Source: Dorea sp. 5-2
GTDB lineage: Bacteria; Bacillota; Clostridia; Lachnospirales; Lachnospiraceae
Direction of reading: 5' to 3'
Assembly: GCF_000403455.2 (NCBI RefSeq)
Contig: NZ_KE159781.1
Location: forward strand, 160,475 to 204,665
DNA length: 44,191 bases
In this document: positions 26,516-32,687 of the stretch, in pieces
How the letters are laid out: each line of letters begins with the position of its first letter
Numbering within the stretch: the stretch's first letter is position 1
The notes under the pieces: generated by a model
The model's database searches: none
The model's input: the letters and a program-made list of their open reading frames with translations, nothing else
What the model was told of the DNA's origin: nothing
Position numbers and translations under genes: made by a program

Positions 26516-27389
26516 GCAGACTGCGCCGGACATAGAATATGCGGGATTCTGGGTACGCCTTGCAGCATATTGCATCGACTGCGCAATTGTCTGGGTTGGG
26601 CTCTTGTTTGTGAACCTGGTGATCGGAATACTGTCTGTGGCAGGGAGCGGTGTATTTCGGACAGAGATCTTGTTCCAATATACGGCGAAGGATATTCTTC
26701 TGTATGTCCTGCAGGTACTGTACTTTGTGCTGCTCACCCACGGGACGGGAACGACGCCGGGGAAAAGGCTTTTGAATCTTTATGTCGTGAATGCGGACGG
26801 AAGCCAGAAGCTTGAATTGCTGAACGTGATATACAGGGAGACCGTAGGGAGATTCCTGTGCGGTCTTTCCATAGGAGTCGGTTATATCATGGCAGGGGTG
26901 GACAGAGAAAAGAGAGGGCTTCATGATATGCTCTGTGATACCAGAGTGGTCTATGCGAAGAAGATGAAAGTGCTTCCTGTGTATCAGGCGCCGGCGAATT
27001 GTCCGCCGCCGCAGGGGTACTATGGTCCGATCCCGCCGCGGAATAACAACATGGCGGGTACAGGAAATGTCCCGGTACCGCCGCGGAATAACAACATGGC
27101 AGGCGCCGGAAACGTCCCGGTACCGCCGCGGAATAACGACATGATGGGTATGGGAAATATTCCTGTACCGCCGCGGAATAACAGTGTGACAGGTACAGGA
27201 AATGCTCCGGTACCCCCGCAGAATAGTAGCATGACGGGTACCGGGAACGCTTCGGTTTTGCCGAAAGATCATGTGCCGACGAAGTTTGAAAGGGACTTGG
27301 CGTTATCTGCGTCTGCGGAGGTGGAGGCACAGGAGATATTGACTTCGGACGGAGCTGAGGCTTTAGATCAGAAAGAAAAGAGAGATTAA
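26496..27389 (+). CDS. RDD family membrane protein with repetitive Pro/Asn tail
   Basis: A 297-residue protein. Residues 15-155 form an RDD domain ('GFWVRLAAYCIDCAIVW', 'GTTPGKRLLNLYVV', 'RGLHDMLCDTRVV') with three membrane segments; the domain name comes from the Arg and Asp residues visible here. Residues 170-260 are a low-complexity cytoplasmic tail built from five 15-residue repeats of the form PVPPRNNNMAGTGNV. The start lies inside the sppA 3' end (20-bp overlap). RDD proteins are thought to be transporters or ion exchangers, but the role is unproven. The tail could vary in copy number between strains. Confidence 0.85.
   Translation: MQNSYGRQTAPDIEYAGFWVRLAAYCIDCAIVWVGLLFVNLVIGILSVAGSGVFRTEILFQYTAKDILLYVLQVLYFVLLTHGTGTTPGKRLLNLYVVNADGSQKLELLNVIYRETVGRFLCGLSIGVGYIMAGVDREKRGLHDMLCDTRVVYAKKMKVLPVYQAPANCPPPQGYYGPIPPRNNNMAGTGNVPVPPRNNNMAGAGNVPVPPRNNDMMGMGNIPVPPRNNSVTGTGNAPVPPQNSSMTGTGNASVLPKDHVPTKFERDLALSASAEVEAQEILTSDGAEALDQKEKRD
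27027..27251 (+). repeat. five in-frame 45-bp tandem repeats in the RDD gene
   Basis: Units at 27027-27071, 27072-27116, 27117-27161, 27162-27206 and 27207-27251 each encode 15 residues beginning P[VI]PP[RQ]N. The first two units are nearly identical in DNA and the later ones diverge, with a decayed sixth unit after 27252. The repeat is in frame, so expansion or contraction keeps the protein open. Confidence 0.9.
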
Positions 27390-27432
27390 GGATTCATTTA
27401 AAGAAGGAATTCATCAAAGAAGGGATTCATAT

Positions 27433-28458
27433 ATGAAACGTCAGGACTTTTATTATGAATTGCCGGAAGAACTTATTGCACAAGATCCGTTAGAGGATCG
27501 TCAAAGCTCCAGACTGCTTGTCCTTGATAAGGAGTCTGGAGTTATTTCACACCGTATTTTCAGAGAGGTCACCGAATATCTGAGGGAAGGAGACTGTCTG
27601 GTCATCAATGATACGAAAGTAATTCCGGCAAGGCTGATCGGTTCCAGAGAAGGAACCAACGCAAAGATAGAGATACTACTGCTGAAACGCAGAGAGAATA
27701 ACATATGGGAGACTTTGGTAAAACCAGGGAAGAAGGCAAAGGTTGGGACAAGGATTCACTTTGGGGAAGGACTTCTGACGGGAGAAGTCATTGGCATTGT
27801 GGAAGAAGGAAATCGCCTGATCCGATTTACTTATGACGGCATATTTGAAGAAATACTGGATCGGCTTGGCCAGATGCCTTTGCCCCCTTATATTACGCAT
27901 CAGTTGGAGGACAAAAACAGATACCAGACTGTCTACGCAGTCAATACCGGATCTGCGGCTGCGCCCACGGCGGGGCTTCACTTTACGCCGGAGCTGTTGA
28001 AGAAGATTGAAGAAAAAGGCGTGGCGGTCGCGAGGGTTACGCTGCATGTGGGGCTTGGAACCTTCCGCCCGGTCAAAGTGGACGAGATTACGGATCATCA
28101 TATGCATTCGGAGTTCTTCCGGATCGATGAGGAAGCTGCCGGAAAGATCAATCATGCAAAGGATACGGGAGGAAGGGTCATCTGTGTAGGAACGACCAGC
28201 TGCCGGACGATCGAATCGGCGGCGGATGAGAATGGCAGGCTTAAGGCATGCAGCGGATGGACGGAGATCTTCATCTATCCGGGGTATTCGTTCAAGGTAT
28301 TGGACTGCCTGATCACGAATTTCCATCTTCCGGAATCGACGCTCATTATGCTGGTATCTGCGTTAGCAGGACGAGAGAATGTGTTGAGGGCGTATGAAGA
28401 AGCAGTAAGAGAAAAGTACAGGTTCTTTTCCTTTGGGGATGCGATGTACATTGGGTGA
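27433..28458 (+). CDS. queA: S-adenosylmethionine:tRNA ribosyltransferase-isomerase
   Basis: A 341-residue QueA, which transfers ribose from S-adenosylmethionine to 7-aminomethyl-deazaguanine in tRNA, forming epoxyqueuosine. The family opening 'YYELPEELIAQDPLEDR' and the conserved 'NDTKVIPARL', 'GSAAAPTAGLHFT', 'HVGLGTFRPV' and 'LITNFHLPESTL' are all present, and the length is normal. The start has AAGGG 8 bases upstream; this site is the third of three similar short repeats (27388-27430). Neighbouring genes are unrelated to queuosine; no tgt is in the window. Confidence 0.97.
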   Translation: MKRQDFYYELPEELIAQDPLEDRQSSRLLVLDKESGVISHRIFREVTEYLREGDCLVINDTKVIPARLIGSREGTNAKIEILLLKRRENNIWETLVKPGKKAKVGTRIHFGEGLLTGEVIGIVEEGNRLIRFTYDGIFEEILDRLGQMPLPPYITHQLEDKNRYQTVYAVNTGSAAAPTAGLHFTPELLKKIEEKGVAVARVTLHVGLGTFRPVKVDEITDHHMHSEFFRIDEEAAGKINHAKDTGGRVICVGTTSCRTIESAADENGRLKACSGWTEIFIYPGYSFKVLDCLITNFHLPESTLIMLVSALAGRENVLRAYEEAVREKYRFFSFGDAMYIG

Positions 28459-28482
28459 GTAAAAAATTTAGGCGTAAGAAAG

Positions 28483-28522
28483 CCCGCAAAAGCGCAGGAT
28501 TACTGGGGTTTTGCGGGTTTTT
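28483..28522 (+). terminator. terminator after queA
   Basis: CCCGCAAAA (28483-28491) pairs perfectly with TTTTGCGGG (28509-28517), followed by five T. It closes the pheST-sppA-RDD-queA direction before the accessory island. A second hairpin, CTTGAATA/TATTCAAG (28527-28553), follows. Confidence 0.85.
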
Positions 28523-28626
28523 AGGGCTTGAATATTCCTTTTTCGTATTCAAGTGCCCCCCTTGATAAAACACTTAAAAAGAAGTTCACTTGAAATATGA
28601 AAGACATTGAGGTGGAAAACGATTAC

Positions 28627-29184
28627 TTACTTATCAAATACCTGGATTTCTTCCTTGTTTTGGATGAATTTATTGATATCTCTGTAAATAAAATACCAGC
28701 CTTGGCCACTTCCGCAATGACTGCATACATTCATAGGATAACTTTCGTTCTTTGTTTTGCTATAGGTGTTTTTAATTCTCTCCGGATATTTTTCCATAAG
28801 CATATGGTCAAATTCCTTAATATCGCCAATGACATTTAATCCGTAGTATTCAATACTCGGGTCTTGCAGATGCGCGACAATGTTTTGATGTTTCAGCAGT
28901 CTGCCATAATCATAAGGAAATGTCACATCTTCAGCAGGCTTATCCGCATATGTAATATAGGTTAAGATCTCTGTGGGCTTATGGCATTTGTAACATTCTT
29001 TTTTGTATATATACACACGAAACGGAAGATAGTCGCTGTCTGGAGAAATGATTTCAACATTGCTTTTGAAATAGCCGTATTCTTTTCCATCCTTAGAGAA
29101 CTTGACATATGTCTTTTCACCTTCTTCACGAAGAGAAAATGCAGTTTTTATTTCACCAGTTTTCAGATTTTTAAATTTAATCAT
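28627..29184 (-). CDS. hypothetical protein with two CxxC pairs
   Basis: A 185-residue protein not assigned to a known family. Residues around 65-68 ('CYKCHKP') and near 160 ('CSHCGSGQGW') give two CxxC knuckles that could bind zinc together. The N-terminal 50 residues ('FKNLKTGEIKTAFSL') look like a small beta domain. The start at 29184 is supported by GGGAGGAG four bases upstream; a longer frame to 29208 has no such site. It is AT-rich compared with queA and lies next to an AbiEii remnant on the same strand, suggesting acquired DNA. It may be a defence or phage-related accessory protein, but nothing in the sequence proves that. Confidence 0.6.
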   Translation of the reverse strand: MIKFKNLKTGEIKTAFSLREEGEKTYVKFSKDGKEYGYFKSNVEIISPDSDYLPFRVYIYKKECYKCHKPTEILTYITYADKPAEDVTFPYDYGRLLKHQNIVAHLQDPSIEYYGLNVIGDIKEFDHMLMEKYPERIKNTYSKTKNESYPMNVCSHCGSGQGWYFIYRDINKFIQNKEEIQVFDK

Positions 29185-29232
29185 TGTGCTCCTCCCATCG
29201 TATAACATCTTTTAGATACATAAATGTCTAAA

Positions 29233-29834
29233 TCAATGAAGCAACCTTTTGAGTTCCATTAAAATGCTTTCATAAGTGATTTCTTCTGCATAGGCAAACT
29301 GTTTGCGGTATTTGTTCCACATCCCTTGAAGTTCTTTGCTTTCTGTTATATTCTTCAGAATCTGATCCACATTTGAAATCTGCCCTGCTGTGCCGCGATG
29401 TTCAGCGGTAGCTTGTAACGCTTTCTTAAAAGTGCTTTTATTAAACTTCTGCGTAGTTGCAAGAATATAGGCATCATAGAAATCTCTGGGACGGGTGTTA
29501 AATACGGTTCTGTGAAGAATCGTTTCCACCTTTTCTGCCAAAACAGTTTCTATGTTGTATGCCCAAAGCTTATAGGACTTGTCCTCGTCGAATATTTCAT
29601 GAAAAGTAAACTCTACTGCGTGGGGAGTTATGGCATCCCCTGTGGAAACATCGATGGAGAGAGGCGTTAAAAGAGTATCATATTTTGCCATCATCATAAC
29701 CCGATAACCACCATAAATGTCGTCCTCTCTTATGGGGACGATATTGCTAATCTCGAAGGTAATTTTGTCTTCGCAAGGTATCTCACAAGTAAATACGCTA
29801 ACGGTTATCCGGTGCAGGAAATAATAATTTGATG
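29233..29834 (-). pseudogene. AbiEii-like nucleotidyltransferase toxin, N-terminus lost
   Basis: The ATG-bounded part (29233-29697) and its in-frame upstream extension to about 29834 match the middle and C-terminal parts of AbiEii/AbiGii toxins. 'PLSIDVSTGDAITP' is the family strand with its conserved Asp, followed by 'IETVLAEKVETIL' and 'NTRPRDFYDAYIL'. The N-terminal nucleotidyltransferase signature (GS...DxD) is missing: upstream of 29834 there is a stop and no coding similarity. AbiE systems stop phage growth by tRNA or nucleotide modification, with a separate AbiEi antitoxin, also absent here. This is therefore a decayed abortive-infection toxin. Confidence 0.7.
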
Positions 29835-29883
29835 ATTAGATTATGGGAATTCAATTAAATCTTTTACGAAGACGATCCCTCTT

Positions 29884-29920
29884 AATCGAAACTTCTGTGC
29901 AATGCACAGTATTTCCGATT
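29884..29920. other. strong hairpin in the AbiEii upstream region
   Basis: AATCG...CTGTGC (29884-29900) pairs with GCACAG...CGATT (29904-29920) around a 3-base loop, with small internal mismatches. CCCTC outside it (29877 on) can add pairs. No T-run follows on either strand, so it is not a clear terminator. It may be a relic of a mobile element end. Confidence 0.5.
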
Positions 29921-30019
29921 GAAAAGCAAGGGAGTAAGGAAAAAAGTCAAGAACAATTAGAGAATGGATGAATTATCTGACAATTTTTGAAAACACACCC
30001 TCAAATTCACCCCAACCTA

Positions 30020-30048
30020 TTGACTTCTTCACCCGAACCTGCTATTAT
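30020..30048 (+). promoter_or_regulatory. promoter of a short RNA
   Basis: TTGACT (30020-30025), a 17-base spacer and TATTAT (30043-30048) form a good housekeeping promoter. The only thing between it and the next terminator (30063-30100) is about 45 bases. Confidence 0.55.
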
Positions 30049-30054
30049 AATTAT

Positions 30055-30100
30055 ACAGCAAAGCGGTGTAGGGAGAGTATCCCCGCACCGCTCGTTTTTT
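30055..30100 (+). ncRNA. candidate short RNA (about 45 nt) next to a toxin gene
   Basis: Downstream of the promoter at 30020-30048, the transcript would be little more than a hairpin: GCGGTG (30063-30068) pairs with CACCGC (30086-30091), with an inner GGGA/TCCC stem, then six T at 30095-30100. The inner segment AGTATCCCC (30076-30084) can pair with GGGGATGCT (30275-30283), which covers the toxin ribosome binding site, using one G-U pair. It could be a regulatory RNA or only the terminator of something upstream. No RNA evidence is available. Confidence 0.4.
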
Positions 30101-30164
30101 CCAGATGCGATGCTTGTGATCTAACACCGAAATCCTACACTTTAGCCATAGGGCTAAGCTATAA

Positions 30165-30193
30165 TTGTAAAAACATATTATGTATGTTATACT
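30165..30193 (+). promoter_or_regulatory. promoter of the holin-like toxin mRNA
   Basis: TTGTAA (30165-30170) and TATACT (30188-30193) with a 17-base spacer. Transcription would begin near 30200, at the GGAAAACCA arm that can pair with the far 3' region. Confidence 0.7.
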
Positions 30194-30284
30194 GACGACG
30201 TGGAAAACCAGAGAGCCCGGCGGCTTACCCTCTTGCTTTATCGGAGGGGCTAACCCTCCAGACGAAAGAAAGGAGGGGATGCTG

Positions 30285-30377
30285 ATGTATGTTACATATT
30301 CTGATTTCATTCAGACTGGAATATTCATTTGCGCCCTTGTTGGATTGTGCTACACCATCTTCAAGGGAAGAAAATAG
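30285..30377 (+). CDS. holin-like type I toxin peptide (30 residues)
   Basis: This very short gene encodes a 30-residue peptide with one membrane helix ('IQTGIFICALVGLCYTIF') and a basic end ('KGRK'). The pattern matches the putative holin-like toxin family (Hol_Tox), found in type I toxin-antitoxin modules of Firmicutes. ATG 30285 is chosen because AGGAGGGG ends 6 bases before it; an in-frame ATG at 30279 is too close. The mRNA would start near 30200, with a long 5' UTR whose start (30202-30210, 30220-30232) pairs with bases 30454-30462 and 30436-30448. The stop codon abuts the hairpin ending the antisense RNA. Such peptides depolarise membranes when overproduced. Confidence 0.75.
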   Translation: MYVTYSDFIQTGIFICALVGLCYTIFKGRK

Positions 30378-30465
30378 CCGCCATTACTCGCAATAATGAC
30401 GGCTGACCTTGTAAAAGGCTAAGCTAACAATTGTTGAGGGTAAGCCGCTTCTTTGGTTTTCCCTT
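30366..30465 (-). ncRNA. candidate antisense antitoxin RNA (convergent, 3'-overlapping)
   Basis: A minus-strand promoter (30472-30500) points toward the toxin gene. Its transcript would start near 30465 with the same opening as the toxin mRNA (GGAAAACCA...GCGGCTTACCCTC). It would end at a minus-strand terminator: arms 30376-30386 and 30394-30404, then ATTTTCTT on that strand. The RNA of about 100 bases would be fully complementary to the toxin mRNA 3' UTR and reach the stop codon. This is the geometry of 3'-overlapping type I pairs such as txpA/RatA and bsrG/SR4. Confidence 0.6.
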
Positions 30466-30471
30466 TCATAT

Positions 30472-30500
30472 AATATAACATATCCGCAAGGAAGAAACAA
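30472..30500 (-). promoter_or_regulatory. promoter of the antisense RNA
   Basis: On the minus strand, TTGTTT (30495-30500) and TATATT (30472-30477) are 17 bases apart. The segment just before the -10 (ATATGT) resembles the toxin promoter's TGTATGT, consistent with the inverted repeat nature of the locus. Confidence 0.6.
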
Positions 30501-30552
30501 GAGTTATCTTACTTTTGTACAGTACTCTTTGATATAAATATGAGGAAACCTT

Positions 30553-31779
30553 ATGAAACTAATATCACAGTATAAAGGGCTCCGCAGAGAAAATTACGTC
30601 CTATGCTTCGGTCGCCTGGTCACTGCCATGGGCGCCATGATCTGGCCGATGCTTACGATGATCCTGAACCAGAAGATGGGCATGAGTGCGGAGCATATAG
30701 CCTGGGTCATGGCGGCGGTGGGGATATTGTCACTGCCGGCAAATCTCATCGGCGGAAAGATGGCGGATCATTTCAATAAGAAAATGAATATTGTATACCT
30801 GGACAGCATATCTGTGCTCTGTTATGTGATCTGTGCAGTGATCCCGCTGTCTGTAAAGTCCGTTGTGCTGATGTCCGCCGCATCGATATGCCAGAGTATG
30901 GAGCATCCTTCCTATAATGCGCTTACGGCGGATATCACAGCGATGGAGGACAGGGAGAGGGCATATTCGCTGCAGTACCTTTGTATGAATCTTGGGCTTG
31001 TCATGTCGCCGACGATTGCGGGAATTCTCCTTCGGGATTATCTGTGGCTTGCATTTCTTATCAGCGGAACTTCGATCGGATGCTCTACGGTCGTAATCTT
31101 TTTCCTGGTGAAAGATATCGCTCCTGTCAGAGATACCGGCAAGAAGGCAGTATATCAGACGGAACGGAAGGGGGAGGGGCTATGGGTGGTTCTAAAGGAG
31201 AATCCGATCATCGTACTCTATCTTATATTGGTAAGCAGCTATTTCGCAACCTATCAGATGTATAATTATCTGATGCCGCTGGATCTGGCGAGACTGCACG
31301 GTGACAGCGGCGCAGTCATATTCGGTTCGATCACCAGTGTGAATTGTGTGGCAGTCGTGATATTCACCCCATTGTTTACCAGAGTGTTTTTTAGGATTCC
31401 GGAGACAGTCAAGACGATGCTTGGGCAGATTCTTTTGACGGCAGGTTATGGTCTGTTCATGCTGTGCCTGGGACGGATCCCATTCTATTATGCCGCGATC
31501 ATCATCCTGACATTAGGAGAGGTGTTGTGTACGCTTGCGGAGAGCCCGTATCTGACGAAACGTATGCCTGCAAGCCACAGAGGGCGGATCAATGGAGTGT
31601 CAGAAGTCCTGCGGACCGGAATTACCAGTATATATCAGTTGGTGATCGGATTTGTATATAAGATAGGAGGATCTCGGACCGCGTGGCTGACCATTCTTGC
31701 CATCGGGATGTTCTTTATGATACTCTGCGGTGTATTGGTTGTGAAAGACCGGAAAGTGTATAAGAATCTATATCTATAA
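30553..31779 (+). CDS. MFS transporter (drug exporter-like)
   Basis: A 408-residue protein with 12 predicted membrane segments. Motif A of the major facilitator family is visible between helices 2 and 3 ('GGKMADHFNKKMN') and a partial repeat appears in the second half ('TKRMPASHRGRINGV'). The overall layout fits drug:proton antiporters of the DHA1 type. The substrate is unknown. The first ATG is preceded by GAGGAAACC with good spacing. It stands alone, followed by a hairpin terminator at 31802-31842. Confidence 0.88.
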   Translation: MKLISQYKGLRRENYVLCFGRLVTAMGAMIWPMLTMILNQKMGMSAEHIAWVMAAVGILSLPANLIGGKMADHFNKKMNIVYLDSISVLCYVICAVIPLSVKSVVLMSAASICQSMEHPSYNALTADITAMEDRERAYSLQYLCMNLGLVMSPTIAGILLRDYLWLAFLISGTSIGCSTVVIFFLVKDIAPVRDTGKKAVYQTERKGEGLWVVLKENPIIVLYLILVSSYFATYQMYNYLMPLDLARLHGDSGAVIFGSITSVNCVAVVIFTPLFTRVFFRIPETVKTMLGQILLTAGYGLFMLCLGRIPFYYAAIIILTLGEVLCTLAESPYLTKRMPASHRGRINGVSEVLRTGITSIYQLVIGFVYKIGGSRTAWLTILAIGMFFMILCGVLVVKDRKVYKNLYL

Positions 31780-31801
31780 GAAATATCTATAAGAAATAGC
31801 T

Positions 31802-31842
31802 CTACCTGTGCGCTGGAAAGAGATTTTCAGAGACACAGGTAG
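31802..31842. terminator. hairpin between convergent MFS and ECF genes
   Basis: CTACCTGTG (31802-31810) pairs perfectly with CACAGGTAG (31834-31842) with a 23-base loop. The following tail is T-rich but broken (TATTATATT). It sits between two convergent genes and probably ends both transcripts. Confidence 0.6.
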
Positions 31843-31863
31843 TATTATATTATGCGCCGGATT

Positions 31864-32400
31864 TTAAGTGTGGGAGTGGAACGTGATCTGCCTGATATCC
31901 GGAATTGCAAGCAGGAGCGGATATAATACAAAGGCAATGATCAGCCCGCCTAATCCCTGGATCAGATTTGCCGGAATGCTTGCCGCAGCGGCAGACGCTC
32001 CGTAGAGCGGGATCTCACAGAGAAAATATCCTCCCGCAACCAGGATCATATCAGCGATCCCTCCAAGTATTACGGCTGTATACTGGCTTTTGGAGGATTT
32101 CCCGAATCTATGATAGATCATGCCTGCAAGGAACGCAATGCTTCCTTTGACAGCAAATGTGATCGGGACATAGATAAAGTACCCACCCAGGAGATCTGCC
32201 ATAGCAGAACCGATCCCGGCGGCAAGGGATCCCCATGCCGGTCCGAGGATGACGCCGGAGAGGATGACAATGGCGTCCCCGGGATGTATATATCCATTGG
32301 TTCCGGGGGTTGGAATCCGGATAGACATGGTAGCAACACATGCCAACGCGGCAAACAGCGCAGTCATAACGATTTGTTTCAGATTAGAATTCTTGTTCAT
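31864..32400 (-). CDS. ECF transporter S component (vitamin uptake)
   Basis: A 178-residue protein with five to six membrane segments and the S-component signature 'TNGYIHPGDAIVILSGVILGP' in part, followed by 'GSLAAGIGSAMADLLGGYF'. S components bind a vitamin or precursor and pair with a shared EcfAAT energising module, absent here. The substrate cannot be read with confidence. The start is preceded by AGAGG on its strand. The 5' UTR from the minus promoter at 32508-32535 is about 100 bases long, with no recognisable thiamine, cobalamin, FMN or preQ1 riboswitch. Confidence 0.85.
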   Translation of the reverse strand: MNKNSNLKQIVMTALFAALACVATMSIRIPTPGTNGYIHPGDAIVILSGVILGPAWGSLAAGIGSAMADLLGGYFIYVPITFAVKGSIAFLAGMIYHRFGKSSKSQYTAVILGGIADMILVAGGYFLCEIPLYGASAAAASIPANLIQGLGGLIIAFVLYPLLLAIPDIRQITFHSHT

Positions 32401-32507
32401 AATGTTGATAACCTCTTTTCCTGTAAATATTGGTATACCTGATAGAGATACTTTATACCCAATCTGGATTGAAGAAAAGAGCCAATAAGTGTGAAATCAA
32501 ACATGCC

Positions 32508-32535
32508 AGTATCCTGCCGCAGTGCGGATTGTCAA
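32508..32535 (-). promoter_or_regulatory. minus-strand promoter for the ECF S component
   Basis: On the minus strand TTGACA (32530-32535) is perfect, and GATACT (32508-32513) follows after 16 bases. Transcription heads toward the ECF gene. Confidence 0.55.
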
Positions 32536-32544
32536 CAATTAAAA

Positions 32545-32583
32545 GATAATTTTTATAAATATAAAATATTTATAAAAATTATC
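32545..32583. promoter_or_regulatory. perfect 18-bp AT-rich palindrome between divergent promoters
   Basis: GATAATTTTTATAAATAT (32545-32562) is followed after three bases by its exact reverse complement (32566-32583). It lies between the -35 of the ECF promoter and the -35 of the NhaC promoter, the position of a shared operator. A chance match of this length is unlikely even in AT-rich DNA. Confidence 0.6.
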
Positions 32584-32597
32584 AATTGGGGGAGAGG

Positions 32598-32625
32598 TTG
32601 ATTAAAAATACTGCAATGTTATAAT
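32598..32625 (+). promoter_or_regulatory. promoter for the NhaC-like gene
   Basis: TTGATT (32598-32603), 16-base spacer and a perfect TATAAT (32620-32625). It sits 15 bases after the palindrome and about 60 bases before the start codon. Confidence 0.65.
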
Positions 32626-32687
32626 AGAATCACGCGTAGCTATGTAGTATGAAGAAAGATGAATTGTATGTACAAAGATAAAATGGA

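Noticed and set aside
27027..27251. Possible CRISPR array
   Set aside because: The units are directly adjacent without spacers, are in frame with a gene and drift at codon level.
26307..27272. Long minus-strand frame with RYR repeats opposite the RDD gene
   Set aside because: Its repeats are only the antisense of the 45-bp coding repeats; the plus strand gives a recognisable RDD domain.
29968..30195. 75-codon frame before the toxin gene
   Set aside because: It crosses a promoter, a terminator and the toxin promoter, has no ribosome binding site and no recognisable domain.
30180..30284. Longer N-terminal version of the holin-like peptide
   Set aside because: The added part is the mRNA 5' UTR with the pairing arms; the ribosome binding site lies downstream of it, directly before 30285.
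32401..32507. Riboswitch in the leader of the ECF S-component gene
   Set aside because: No conserved thiamine, cobalamin, FMN, preQ1 or lysine riboswitch core was found by eye; a covariance search would be needed to exclude others.
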